NCBI GenBank assembly: GCA_018609665.1
Contig: JAHENN010000214.1
Coordinates: 1-17,018, forward strand
Direction: 5' to 3'
DNA from: Haloarculaceae archaeon
Lineage (GTDB): Archaea; Halobacteriota; Halobacteria; Halobacteriales; Haloarculaceae
Length of the DNA stretch: 17,018 nt
This document shows, piece after piece, positions 7,327 through 14,083 of this stretch. The first letter of the stretch is position 1. Each line of letters starts with the position of its first letter. The notes under the pieces were generated by a model, which was not told where the DNA came from, made no database searches, and was given only the letters and a program-made list of their open reading frames with translations. Both the position numbers and the translations under genes were made by a program.

Positions 7327-7919
7327 GCTACCCCGTCGAAGGGTTCGACGAGGCCCGGTCCTTCGACGACGGGGTGAGTCTCCTGCTGGCCGGCGCGCCG
7401 GCGCTGACCGACGGACGACTCTTCGACGCCGTGGCGCCGCGGCGCGGCGAGACAGCCGTCGTCGTCACCACGAACACGAGCGCCGCGCGGGTGGCCGAGG
7501 AGCTGCTGGACCGGGGGGCCGACGGCGAGCAGATCGGCATCATCGACTGCACGAGCCAGGAGTCCGACGTCGACGACGACGGTGTCCGGGTCCGGCAGCT
7601 GGGGTCGCCGGGCGATCTCACCGGCATCAGCCTGGAGTTCGCGAAGCTGCTCGACGACGAGGGCGACGACGCGCAGGTCCGGGTCGGCTTCGCGTCGGTG
7701 TCGACGGCGCTGATGTACACCGAACAGCAGACGCTGTTCAGGTTCCTGCACGTCTTCACCGCCCGCATCAGTTCCGGCGGGATGTTCGGGGCCTTCGCGA
7801 TGGACCCCGGGATGCACGACGACCAGGCGTACAACACCATCCGTGCGGTGTTCGACGCCGAAAGCGAGGTGGCCGACGACGGCACCGCCTCGATCCGTGG
7901 GACGGGCTTCGAGGGCTGA
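7323..7919 (+). CDS. KaiC/RecA-like haloarchaeal protein without Walker A
   Basis: This 198-residue protein starts with GTG overlapping the stop of the HalX response regulator. Its strand and helix order resembles the KaiC/RecA fold: SLLLAGAP at 19-26 where a P-loop would begin, VVVTTN, then IGIIDCTS at a Walker-B-like position, then a VGFASVSTALMY block followed by QTLFRFLHVFTARIS, as in KaiC-like haloarchaeal regulators. The P-loop glycine/lysine signature is absent (PALTDGRLF instead of GTGKT), so it probably does not hydrolyse ATP in the usual way. Similar proteins in haloarchaea are known only by domain-of-unknown-function names (I think DUF7504, from memory). The overlap with the response regulator suggests the two act in one signalling output, which is inference. 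Confidence 0.68.
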   Translation: MSYPVEGFDEARSFDDGVSLLLAGAPALTDGRLFDAVAPRRGETAVVVTTNTSAARVAEELLDRGADGEQIGIIDCTSQESDVDDDGVRVRQLGSPGDLTGISLEFAKLLDDEGDDAQVRVGFASVSTALMYTEQQTLFRFLHVFTARISSGGMFGAFAMDPGMHDDQAYNTIRAVFDAESEVADDGTASIRGTGFEG

Positions 7920-7952
7920 CGGGTCCGAGCGTCGCCGGGGCCGTCCTCGGCG

Positions 7953-8768
7953 TCACATCTCGATGCGCTCGACGAGGTCCTCGTCGCCGTGGGTGTTGAC
8001 GGCGACGATGCGGACGGCCTCCTCGATGTGTGACCCGCGGAGCTTCGACTTCAGCAGCTCGTCGACCTGGTAGACGCCGGCGGCGTCGACCATCTCGATC
8101 TCGACGGTGACAGGCGAGGAGTCGCCGGGCCGCAGCGTCACGCTCCGGATCGCCTGACTGGAGATGGTGTTGATGCCGCGGCCGCCCTCCTGGTAGGGGA
8201 TGCGGGAGCGGCCCCGCTCCATGTCGAGGGCGTCGGCGACGCGGACGACGCCGGCCTCCCGCGTGAGCGGCTCCTCGGCGGTGTGGTGACAGAGAATCGC
8301 GTGCAGCACCTCGCCCTTCAGCCGGACGGCCTCGGCGACGTCGTAGTCCAGCTGCGGCAGCAGCCGGTCGAGGACGTCCGCGGCGAGCGGAATCGAGTAG
8401 TAGACGTGGTCGTCGCGGTGGACGACGTGGCCGATGTCGTGCAGCGTCGCCGCCAGCGCGACGACGACCGGCTCGTCGCCTTCCGGCAGCCCCTGGTCGT
8501 GGGCGCCGTTGAACTCGACGCCGCCCCGCTTCAGCAGGTCGTACAGCCGCAGGGCGCGGTCCCGGACGATCTCGACGTGTTTCGTCCCGTGGTCGTTGTA
8601 CCCCTTCCGGGCGACGGGGTTGACGTTCTGTGCCTCGAGGTACGCGGCGATTTCGGCGTCGTCATCGACGACCTCGAGCGCGGCGTTCAGCCGGTCGTCC
8701 GGGAAGTGGTGGTCGTCGTCGGGGTCGTACGCTCGGGGACCTACCGAGGGGCGGTCGGGGTCGCTCAT
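7953..8768 (-). CDS. HD-domain metal-dependent phosphohydrolase family protein
   Basis: This 271-residue protein has a complete HD signature: His60 and His64 (NDHGTKHVEIV), the paired His110-Asp111 (TLHDIGHVVHRDDH) with His121, the His161-His162 pair (LCHHTAEE) and Asp179 (RVADALDMERGRSR). HD proteins usually hydrolyse phosphate esters, often of nucleotides, using one or two metal ions; the substrate here is unknown. A C-terminal region of about 75 residues (from about 196) forms a separate beta-rich domain with VTVEIEMVDAAGVYQVDELL. The start at 8768 is chosen because it overlaps the stop of the upstream peroxiredoxin frame (ATGA). A longer in-frame extension to 9362 is only the shadow of that frame. 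If the peroxiredoxin gene is broken, expression through translational coupling may be affected. Confidence 0.85.
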   Translation of the reverse strand: MSDPDRPSVGPRAYDPDDDHHFPDDRLNAALEVVDDDAEIAAYLEAQNVNPVARKGYNDHGTKHVEIVRDRALRLYDLLKRGGVEFNGAHDQGLPEGDEPVVVALAATLHDIGHVVHRDDHVYYSIPLAADVLDRLLPQLDYDVAEAVRLKGEVLHAILCHHTAEEPLTREAGVVRVADALDMERGRSRIPYQEGGRGINTISSQAIRSVTLRPGDSSPVTVEIEMVDAAGVYQVDELLKSKLRGSHIEEAVRIVAVNTHGDEDLVERIEM

Positions 8769-9243
8769 ACGTACCGAAGGACGGGCGCGCTGAAAAGCGG
8801 CGGGGCCGCCGGTCGGGCGTCGACGGCGGCGGCCACGACCGCGTCGTAGTCGGGCTCGACGGTCGGGTCGTCGGCGGGCCAGGCGTAGGTGACCGTCCGG
8901 TCGGCGTCGACGACGAAGACGGCCCGCCGGGCGAGCCCGTGGACGCCCCGCGCCTCGAAGTCGGTCCGGACGCCGTAGGCGTCGACGAGCGTCCGCTCGG
9001 TGTCGCCGATCAACGGGAAGTTCAGCTCGTGCCGGTCGGCGAACGCCCGGAGCGCGAACGGCAGGTCGACGCTGACGCCGTAGAGGGTCGCGCCTGCCTC
9101 CCGGAGTTCGGCCAGCCGGTCGCGGAACGTCGTCATCTCGCCGGTGCAGACGCTGGTGAACGCGCCGGGGAAGAACGCCAGCACCGCCGGCCCGGACGCG
9201 ACGGCGCGGTGAACGCCGGAGCCTCGTCGCCATCGGTGAGCGT
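8765..9243 (-). pseudogene. Peroxiredoxin (AhpC/TSA, BCP-like), frameshifted and start-less
   Basis: Minus-strand bases 9184-8765 encode a clear thiol peroxidase body: AFFPGAFTSVC with the peroxidatic Cys in the PxxxTxxC motif, FRDRLAELREAGATLYGVSVD, and AVFVVDADRTVTYAWPADDP. The N-terminal strand is in a different frame: bases 9243-9202 read TLTDGDEAPAFTAP, the normal peroxiredoxin beginning. Between FTAP and GPAVLAFF about 15-20 residues expected in this family are missing, and the frame is displaced by one base. The N-terminal frame has no ATG, GTG or TTG before an in-frame TAG at 9322-9324; the expected initiator position is ACG (9243-9241), and a TATA-like GTTCAAACC lies about 27 bases upstream of it. 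This fits an inactivated gene with a mutated start and a small deletion. A sequencing or assembly error is the main alternative. The resolving Cys usual after EM is Thr. Confidence 0.72.
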
Positions 9244-9349
9244 ACCGTCGGTAGCGGCGCCGTCGGTTTGAACCTGGCCGTCGCCGGCTCGACAGCCAGG
9301 GACCGACGGACGGCGAAAGGCCTACAAGCGGGCGCGTGAACGGAGAGGT

Positions 9350-9604
9350 ATGACGTTACCACTGTTCGTCGGCGGTCTCGGTCCGTTGGAACTGGGGGCG
9401 ATCGCGCTCGTGTTGATACTGCTGTTCGGCGCCAGCCGGCTGCCGAAGCTCGCCCGGTCGATGGGGTCGGCTACCGGCGAGTTCAAGAAGGGCCGCCAGG
9501 AGGTCGAGGAGGAACTCGAGGAGATGCAGGGCGAGTCCGAGGGGGAGGTCGCCGCCGAGGCCGACGCCGCGACCGAGCCCGACGCCGAGGGGTCCAACGC
9601 CTGA
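9350..9604 (+). CDS. tatA: Twin-arginine translocase subunit TatA/E (first copy)
   Basis: The 84-residue product has the standard TatA layout: a short extracytoplasmic N-terminus, one membrane helix (about 11-29, LELGAIALVLILLFGASRL), a hinge LPKLARS and an amphipathic helix with GEFKKGRQEVEEELEEM, then an acidic tail. TatA multimers form the pore-like component that moves folded Tat substrates. A TATA-like CCTACAAG at 9321-9328, about 25 bases before the ATG, suggests a leaderless mRNA. It is followed 54 bases later by a second tatA with its own promoter. No tatC gene is in the window. At least one clear Tat substrate (the halocyanin-like lipoprotein) is encoded nearby. Confidence 0.93.
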   Translation: MTLPLFVGGLGPLELGAIALVLILLFGASRLPKLARSMGSATGEFKKGRQEVEEELEEMQGESEGEVAAEADAATEPDAEGSNA

Positions 9605-9624
9605 CCGCCGTACGCGAGGAAAAA

Positions 9625-9634
9625 GCCTATAATT
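9625..9634 (+). promoter_or_regulatory. TATA-box candidate for the second tatA
   Basis: GCCTATAATT is centred about 29 bases before the ATG at 9659 and is preceded by the purine-rich GAGGAAAAA. This is one of the best-looking archaeal promoter elements in the window. It implies that the second tatA can be transcribed independently of the first and with little or no leader. Confidence 0.65.
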
Positions 9635-9658
9635 GACACTGGGTTATCCACCGACACG

Positions 9659-9997
9659 ATGCTGGATACAATCCCGCTTCAGCTCGGCATCCCCGGCGGA
9701 CCGGAGCTGCTGGTCATCCTGTTGATCGCGGTGCTCCTGTTCGGCGCGAACAAGATCCCGAAGCTCGCCCGCTCGACCGGCGAGGCGATGGGCGAGTTCC
9801 AGAAGGGCCGCGAGGAGGTCGAACAGGAGCTCCAAGAGATGCGCGACGGCGAGCCCATCGACGACGCCGGCGCGACGGGCGGCACCGACGAGGGGTTCGA
9901 CGCCGGCACGACAGGGGGCACCGACGACGAATTCGACATCTCCGACGCCGAGACGGAGACGAGCGCCCAGGCCGAAACCGACGCCGGCGACAACTGA
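9659..9997 (+). CDS. tatA: Twin-arginine translocase subunit TatA/E (second copy)
   Basis: This 112-residue paralogue of the preceding gene has one membrane helix (about 15-32, PELLVILLIAVLLFGANK), hinge IPKLARSTGE, and amphipathic helix MGEFQKGREEVEQELQEM. The C-terminal tail is longer and highly acidic, and contains two adjacent 12-residue repeats (71-82 and 83-94, consensus G-T-GGTD-FD). Such tails are poorly conserved in TatA. The two copies arose by duplication but have diverged clearly, especially in the tail, so they may have distinct roles or form mixed complexes (inference). The start is supported by the promoter 29 bases upstream. The stop lies 32 bases before tRNA-Arg. Confidence 0.93.
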   Translation: MLDTIPLQLGIPGGPELLVILLIAVLLFGANKIPKLARSTGEAMGEFQKGREEVEQELQEMRDGEPIDDAGATGGTDEGFDAGTTGGTDDEFDISDAETETSAQAETDAGDN

Positions 9998-10029
9998 ACG
10001 ACGGACCACGGCTCCGTTCTCCGCCGCTC

Positions 10030-10102
10030 GGGCATGTGGCCTAGCGGACAGGGCGAGAGGTTCCTAACCTCTAGATCGCGGGTTCGAATCCCGCCATGCC
10101 CG
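10030..10102 (+). tRNA. tRNA-Arg (anticodon CCT)
   Basis: The acceptor stem GGGCATG (10030-10036) pairs with CATGCCC (10095-10101), with discriminator G10102. The anticodon stem AGAGG (10056-10060) pairs with CCTCT (10068-10072), and the loop TTCCTAA places CCT at 10063-10065, reading AGG codons. The T arm has GGTTCGAATCC. No CCA is encoded and there is no intron. No duplicate of its 3' end is visible downstream, unlike tRNA-Gly. Confidence 0.95.
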
Positions 10103-10309
10103 TGCAACGAGGAGCGAACGTAGTGCGCGCCTCGAGAAACCGAACGGCGAGCGCAGCGAGCCGTGAGGTCGGAGAGCGAAGCGACGAGCACGGTGTCGGC
10201 CGCCGGGAAGCTGGCGACTCCGCTCGGTCCACCGTGCCTCTCGTGGCCGCGCGGGTGCCGACGCCCTCTCCAGTCACCAGGACGGCCGCTCGACCCGTCC
10301 GGCGGGCGG

Positions 10310-10315
10310 TTTTTT
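10310..10315 (+). promoter_or_regulatory. T6 tract: promoter or terminator candidate
   Basis: Six consecutive T in a very GC-rich setting, about 27 bases before the ATG at 10340. That spacing suits a weak TATA element for the small gene. The alternative is a terminator for transcription coming from tRNA-Arg, about 200 bases upstream. The sequence does not decide between them. The rest of 10103-10309 holds only GC-rich, GAGCG-type tRNA-flanking sequence. Confidence 0.35.
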
Positions 10316-10339
10316 GTTCGCGGCCGTCGACCCCCAGCC

Positions 10340-10621
10340 ATGGAGCGACCGACCGAGGACGACCTCGTCGCGCTCGCCGGCCGACGGGTTCGGCTGGTCG
10401 TCCCGAAGCCGCGCGAGAACCAGCGGCTCGTCGGGCGCGTTGCGACCGGGGACGACGACGTCGTGCTGCGGGTCGACGGCGGACCGTCGCCCGACCGGTT
10501 CGGGACCGTCCGGCTCCGGGAGCGGGAACGGGATTCCGTGCTGCGGGCCTACCGGGACGACGGCCGGCTCGTCGGGCGGGTGAGGCGTCTCTCGGTGCTG
10601 GAAGAGACCGGAGAGAAGTGA
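10340..10621 (+). CDS. Small conserved-looking protein, function unknown
   Basis: I do not recognise this 93-residue product. It is very rich in Arg, Asp and Val. Two short beta-type segments, RRVRLVVPKP (15-24) and RLVGRVATGDDDVVLRVDG (29-47), followed by a charged helix and a final RLVGRVRRLSVLE strand, suggest a small SH3-like or Sm-like barrel that might bind nucleic acid. That is a guess from pattern only. The repeated RLVGRV phrase (29-34 and 77-82) is notable in such a small protein. The ATG was chosen because an AT-rich tract lies about 27 bases upstream; longer in-frame extensions run into tRNA-flanking sequence. It converges with the winged-helix gene, with 2 bases between the stops. 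Confidence 0.62.
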   Translation: MERPTEDDLVALAGRRVRLVVPKPRENQRLVGRVATGDDDVVLRVDGGPSPDRFGTVRLRERERDSVLRAYRDDGRLVGRVRRLSVLEETGEK

Positions 10622-10623
10622 CG

Positions 10624-10878
10624 TCAGGCCGGCGCCGTGGCGTCCGCGTCGGCGGACACCGCCGCGTACATCGACTTCCGGGCGTCCATCAGGTAGGCCG
10701 ACTCCTCGACGACGCCGGCGTCCTGTAGCTTCCCGAGGGCGTGGCGGACGGTCCGCTGCGGGAGCAGCGACTCCTCGGCCAGCTGTGACTGCGTCAGCGA
10801 GCCCTCGTACTCGAGAGTCTTATAAACGAGCTTCGCGCTCGGCGGCAGGTCCGCCACCGCGGACTCGGGGTCTCTCAT
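10624..10878 (-). CDS. Winged-helix transcriptional regulator (MarR/TrmB-like)
   Basis: This 84-residue single-domain regulator has LPPSAKLVYKTLEYEG as helix 1, LTQSQLAEESLLPQRTVRHALGKLQDAGVVEE as the helix-turn-helix plus wing helix, and a short terminal strand (SMYAAV). The compact form is typical of haloarchaeal winged-helix proteins related to the MarR and TrmB families. I chose the ATG at 10878 over the one 12 bases upstream at 10890, because an AT-rich box (GATTAAAC, minus strand, 10910-10903) lies about 28 bases before it, as expected for a leaderless message. The palindrome CATGCATG (10876-10883) overlaps this start and could be a binding site. Targets are unknown. It is divergently placed from nothing obvious; the next gene upstream points the same way. 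Confidence 0.83.
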   Translation of the reverse strand: MRDPESAVADLPPSAKLVYKTLEYEGSLTQSQLAEESLLPQRTVRHALGKLQDAGVVEESAYLMDARKSMYAAVSADADATAPA

Positions 10879-10902
10879 GCATGTGTACAACGGCGGGCGG
10901 TC

Positions 10903-10910
10903 GTTTAATC
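10903..10910 (-). promoter_or_regulatory. TATA-box candidate for the winged-helix regulator
   Basis: On the minus strand this reads GATTAAAC, centred about 28 bases before the ATG at 10878. It is the only AT-rich patch between this gene and the metallo-hydrolase gene, and it supports the shorter protein start. Confidence 0.55.
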
Positions 10911-10955
10911 CCTCGGTCTGCTATGCAGCTTGTGCACACGGGCGTCCGGCGCTCG

Positions 10956-11987
10956 TCACCCATCGCGTCGCGGCGACAGCGGGAGGTCGGGGAACAGCGG
11001 CGCCACGTCGGGGTCGTCGACCAGCCGCTCGAAGCGCCGGCCGTCGCGGGCGACGATACCCGCCGCCTCGAGGTGTTCGAGGTGGGCGAACGCCTCGCCC
11101 GGGCCGTGGAGGATGTGGATGTCCGACAGCGACCCGAACAGCTCGTCGGACACCGCCCACGGCGTCGCCGGGCCGTCGAAGAGAACCTCGAGCACGCGTT
11201 CGGTGCGACGGCGGTGGTGGGCGACGATGTCGGCGGCCCGCCCGGACGGGTCGACGACCGGGCCGCGGTGGCCCGGCCACGCGCGGTTGTAGCCCTGCTC
11301 TGCGACCGCGGCGAGCGTCTCGAGGTACTTCGAGAGAGCGCCGTCGACGCGGGTGTCGGCGCCGCCGACGTTCGGCGTGTAGTACGGCAGCAGCGCGTCG
11401 CCGCTGAACAGCTCCTCGCCGTTCCGGCCGTCGAAGGCGAAGCCCGCGAGGCCGGCGGCGTGACCCGGCATGTGGACGGCCTCCAGCTCGACGACGCCGA
11501 GGTCGAACGTCGCCCCGTCCTCGAACGGCGTCACGTCGGGCGGGTCGCCCTCGATGCCGTCGGCGGCCTCGAGGAAGGACAGCAGCTCCGCCCGCTTCGG
11601 CTCGGGGGTTCCCCACCCGTCGATGCACCGGCGGAGCCGGTCCTCGGCGGCGTCGACCGCCGCCGGCTCCTGGGCGACCAGCGGGGCGTCGGCCTCGTGG
11701 ACGAAGACCGGACAGCCGCTTGCGGCCTGTATCTCGCCGGCCAGGCCGACGTGGTCGGCGTGGTGGTGGGTCAGAAGCACCCGCTCGACGTCGGCGAAGC
11801 CGAGCCCGCGGGCGTCGAGCCCCGCCCGCAGCTGCCGGCGGGTCGCCTCGACGGCGACCCCGGTGTCGACCAGCGTCGTCGTCGCGTCCGGCTCGACGCC
11901 GAGCAGGTAGCTGTCGTTGTTCCCCTCGAAGGCCCGGTTGCCGAGCGACACCACCTCGAGGTCGAAGCCGAGGCCGGGGTCGGTCAC
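10956..11987 (-). CDS. Metallo-beta-lactamase-fold hydrolase
   Basis: The 343-residue product has the metal-binding set of the superfamily: THHHADH (His74, His76, Asp78, His79), His176 in MPGHAAG, Asp197 in FSGDALL and His240 in AWPGHRGP. The family is mostly hydrolytic (thioesters, esters, phosphodiesters) with two bound zinc ions. After the core, about 90 residues form a winged-helix-like C-terminal part (DELFGSLSDIHILHGPGEAFAHLEHLEAAGIV), as in LACTB2-like proteins. The physiological substrate cannot be assigned. The start is a GTG at 11987; I see no in-frame ATG near it. The gene stands alone, about 65 bases upstream of the winged-helix regulator on the same strand. Confidence 0.88.
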   Translation of the reverse strand: MTDPGLGFDLEVVSLGNRAFEGNNDSYLLGVEPDATTTLVDTGVAVEATRRQLRAGLDARGLGFADVERVLLTHHHADHVGLAGEIQAASGCPVFVHEADAPLVAQEPAAVDAAEDRLRRCIDGWGTPEPKRAELLSFLEAADGIEGDPPDVTPFEDGATFDLGVVELEAVHMPGHAAGLAGFAFDGRNGEELFSGDALLPYYTPNVGGADTRVDGALSKYLETLAAVAEQGYNRAWPGHRGPVVDPSGRAADIVAHHRRRTERVLEVLFDGPATPWAVSDELFGSLSDIHILHGPGEAFAHLEHLEAAGIVARDGRRFERLVDDPDVAPLFPDLPLSPRRDG

Positions 11988-12186
11988 GCCGCACCCCCTC
12001 GTCTCCGCGCGCGGAACCGCCGCTCGTCGTCCATACCCGAATCCCGGACCGGCGGCGGCAAAGCCTTTCGTTCCGGCCGTCGCCCGGCGCGGCCGTATGT
12101 ACCGCCGGAGTGTGGCTGCCTTTCCACTATTTTACTACCGGAACACGTCGGAAAACTACTTGAGGGAGCTTCTGTCAGAGCCACCC

Positions 12187-12474
12187 ATGTGTCAGCGAGA
12201 CAGGGACCTGTCCCGGCGTTCGATACTGGAGGGCGCGACCGCCTTCGGCGCGGCCTCGACGCTGCCGCTGTCGCCCGGCGCCCTCGAGGAGGTCCAGTTC
12301 GGCTCGCTGTACACCGACATCGTCGTTCCCGAGGGCCACCGGCTGGCGTTCCGCGTCTCCAACGCCGCCGGCGGCACGCTCGGCTCCAAGCAGGGCGGCG
12401 ACGTCCGCATCCTCTGCGGTTCCGACGGGAGCCGGGTCAATGTCCCCGTCGCGCCGCTGCCGGACGCGGAGTGA
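12187..12474 (+). CDS. Very small protein with a Tat-like signal, function unknown
   Basis: The 95-residue product starts MCQRDRDLSRRSILEGATAF. It has a twin-arginine pair at 10-11 in an S-R-R-S-I-L context, then a mildly hydrophobic stretch AFGAASTLPL and no lipobox Cys. The remaining 65 residues hold two beta-type segments (YTDIVVPEGHRLAFRVSN and DVRILCGSDGSRVNVPV). I recognise no family. If exported, the mature part would be only about 60-65 residues, unusually small for a Tat substrate; a regulatory or cytoplasmic role is possible. An AT-rich AAACTACT at 12153-12160, about 30 bases before the ATG, supports this start. The gene converges with the methyltransferase, with 3 bases between the stops. 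Confidence 0.62.
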   Translation: MCQRDRDLSRRSILEGATAFGAASTLPLSPGALEEVQFGSLYTDIVVPEGHRLAFRVSNAAGGTLGSKQGGDVRILCGSDGSRVNVPVAPLPDAE

Positions 12475-12477
12475 GCG

Positions 12478-13245
12478 TCAGGCCGCGACCGCCCAGAACC
12501 GGACCTCGCCGGGCACCTTCCACAGCAGGTCGGGCAGGTCGCTCTCCCCGGGGTCGCCGTCAGCGCGGTGGTGGCGGAGCTCGAACAGCCGCCGCACCTC
12601 GAAGCCGGCGTCGACCAAGGCGTTGTGGAGGTCGGCGACCGTCCGGTCGAAGACCACCAGTTCGGCGTCGTAGGACTCGTCGATGGTGATCCGGCGGCGG
12701 TCCTCGTCGAAGTAGCCCCGCTCGAAGCGGCCCGCCTCGACGTCGAGCATCTCGTGGATGGGATGCGGCACGCCGAGGACGAAGACGCCGCCCTCGCGGA
12801 GCACCCGGCGGGCCTCGCGGAACGCTCCCTCGAGGTCCGGGACCATCTGCAGCGCCGCCACGGAGGCGGCGACGTCGAAGGCGTCGTTGGCCAGCGGCAG
12901 CGCCGCCGCGTCGCCGGCGAGGAACCGCGCGTCGACGCCGCGGTGGTCCCGCAGCCGGCGGGCGTGCCGCAGCTGCTCGCCGGAGAGGTCGACGCCGACG
13001 ACCCGGTCGGCGCCGAGTTCGGCGGTGCCGACGGGGCCCTGCCCGCCCCCACAGCCCAACTCGACGTAGTCAATCCCCTCGACGGCGTCGAGCAGTTCGG
13101 ACGGCCGGCCGCCCGGGGCGTCGGCGGCCAGCGGCGAGGGCGCCGGCGGCGACCCGCCCTCGTCGGTGTCGGCGTTCCACAGCGCCTGGAAGTCGTCGCT
13201 CCACTCGTTCCACAGCCGACGGTTCTCCGGTCGGGGGTCGGTCAT
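12478..13245 (-). CDS. Class I SAM-dependent methyltransferase
   Basis: The 255-residue protein carries a clean SAM site: motif I VELGCGGGQG (61-70), an acidic strand end VVGVDLS (82-88), GDAAALPLAND (111-121) as the post-II region, and AREARRVLREGGVFVLGVPHP-like motifs IV-V (about 141-161). The N-terminus has the RRLWNEWSDDFQALW helix seen in small-molecule methyltransferases of the UbiE/Methyltransf_11 kind. Substrate unknown. The ATG at 13245 is supported by a minus-strand GATTACAC (13280-13273) about 31 bases upstream. It is a separate gene from the partial methyltransferase at the left edge; the two share only the fold. Confidence 0.9.
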   Translation of the reverse strand: MTDPRPENRRLWNEWSDDFQALWNADTDEGGSPPAPSPLAADAPGGRPSELLDAVEGIDYVELGCGGGQGPVGTAELGADRVVGVDLSGEQLRHARRLRDHRGVDARFLAGDAAALPLANDAFDVAASVAALQMVPDLEGAFREARRVLREGGVFVLGVPHPIHEMLDVEAGRFERGYFDEDRRRITIDESYDAELVVFDRTVADLHNALVDAGFEVRRLFELRHHRADGDPGESDLPDLLWKVPGEVRFWAVAA

Positions 13246-13376
13246 CGGGAGGCCGTGAGGCTACGCCGACCCGTGTAATCAGCCTTTTTGTCGCCCGAGG
13301 GGGCGTCACACGCGGCAGCCGGACGGCTCGTGTCCGACTTCATCTCCTCAGGGAGTGAGATTCCGCCCGCTGCGCG

Positions 13377-13985
13377 TCAGAGTCCCGCGCCGGTCGGCGC
13401 GTCGCCGTCGAATTCGGGCGTCGGGTCCAGTCCCAGCTCCTCGAGGGCCGCCTGCATGTGCTCGTCGTCGACGAAGCCGACGCCGGCCTCGACGCGCTTG
13501 TCGTGGGCCAGCGCCAGCACCTCGCCGCGGCGCTCGTCAGGAATCTCGTACTTCTCGATCACGAGCTCGACGATGAGCCCGGAGGGGTCCTGGGTGTACA
13601 GCGAGTGGAAGGCCCCGCGGTCGAACTCGTTGAAGCCGTAGCCGGCCTCCTCCAGCGCCGCCTTCGTGTCGTCGAACTCGCCGGGCGCGATGGTGAAGGC
13701 GAGGTGGTGGACGTTGCCCGGCCCGCGGTGGGGCCGGGTGGGGCGGTCCTCGCCGACGAAGAAGGTGAGGATGCGGCCGTCGCCGGTGTCGAAGAACAGG
13801 TGCGTCAGCTCCGGCGCGTCGAGGTTCGGCTGCTCGAGGACGAGCGGCATCCCCAGCAGGTCCCGGTAGAAGGCGATGGTGCTGGCGGCGTCGCCGCCCA
13901 TCACGGTCATGTGGTCGGTGCCGGCCATGCGGACGGGGCTGTCGGGCCGCTCGGCGGCGACGTCGTGCTCGGGGACGTGTTCCAT
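13377..13985 (-). CDS. VOC-superfamily metalloprotein (glyoxalase/dioxygenase type)
   Basis: This 202-residue protein has one vicinal-oxygen-chelate module pair: DHMTVMGGDAASTIAFYRDLLGM (first half, metal ligand His25), then VHHLAFTI (His93 or His94) and SGLIVELVI (Glu140). Family members bind a divalent metal and act as glyoxalases, ring-cleaving dioxygenases or resistance proteins; sequence alone does not choose. A C-terminal tail of about 50 acidic residues follows the domain. The ATG at 13985 fits a minus-strand AT-rich box (CGTACTTG, about 14015-14008) 27 bases upstream; longer in-frame extensions are not needed. It is divergently transcribed from the dehalogenase-like gene across about 98 bases. 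Confidence 0.87.
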   Translation of the reverse strand: MEHVPEHDVAAERPDSPVRMAGTDHMTVMGGDAASTIAFYRDLLGMPLVLEQPNLDAPELTHLFFDTGDGRILTFFVGEDRPTRPHRGPGNVHHLAFTIAPGEFDDTKAALEEAGYGFNEFDRGAFHSLYTQDPSGLIVELVIEKYEIPDERRGEVLALAHDKRVEAGVGFVDDEHMQAALEELGLDPTPEFDGDAPTGAGL

Positions 13986-14083
13986 GAGTATTGTACGTTC
14001 TCCAGCGTCAAGTACGCTTCTCTGAGCAGTGTTAGCCGCTGCCGCACGGTCGGCTAACGATTGTACTATCCCGAAGCGACGGT

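Noticed and set aside
7953..9362. 469-codon minus-strand frame extending the HD-domain protein upstream
   Set aside because: The first 198 codons are a low-complexity Arg-rich shadow of the peroxiredoxin frame; the ATG at 8768 begins the real HD protein.
10103..10309. GAGCG-type short repeats after tRNA-Arg as a CRISPR-like or mobile repeat
   Set aside because: No regular spacing or identical units; this is common tRNA-flanking sequence in haloarchaea.
10785..12689. 634-codon plus-strand frame opposite the metallo-hydrolase and methyltransferase
   Set aside because: Shadow of two genes on the minus strand, with no family features.
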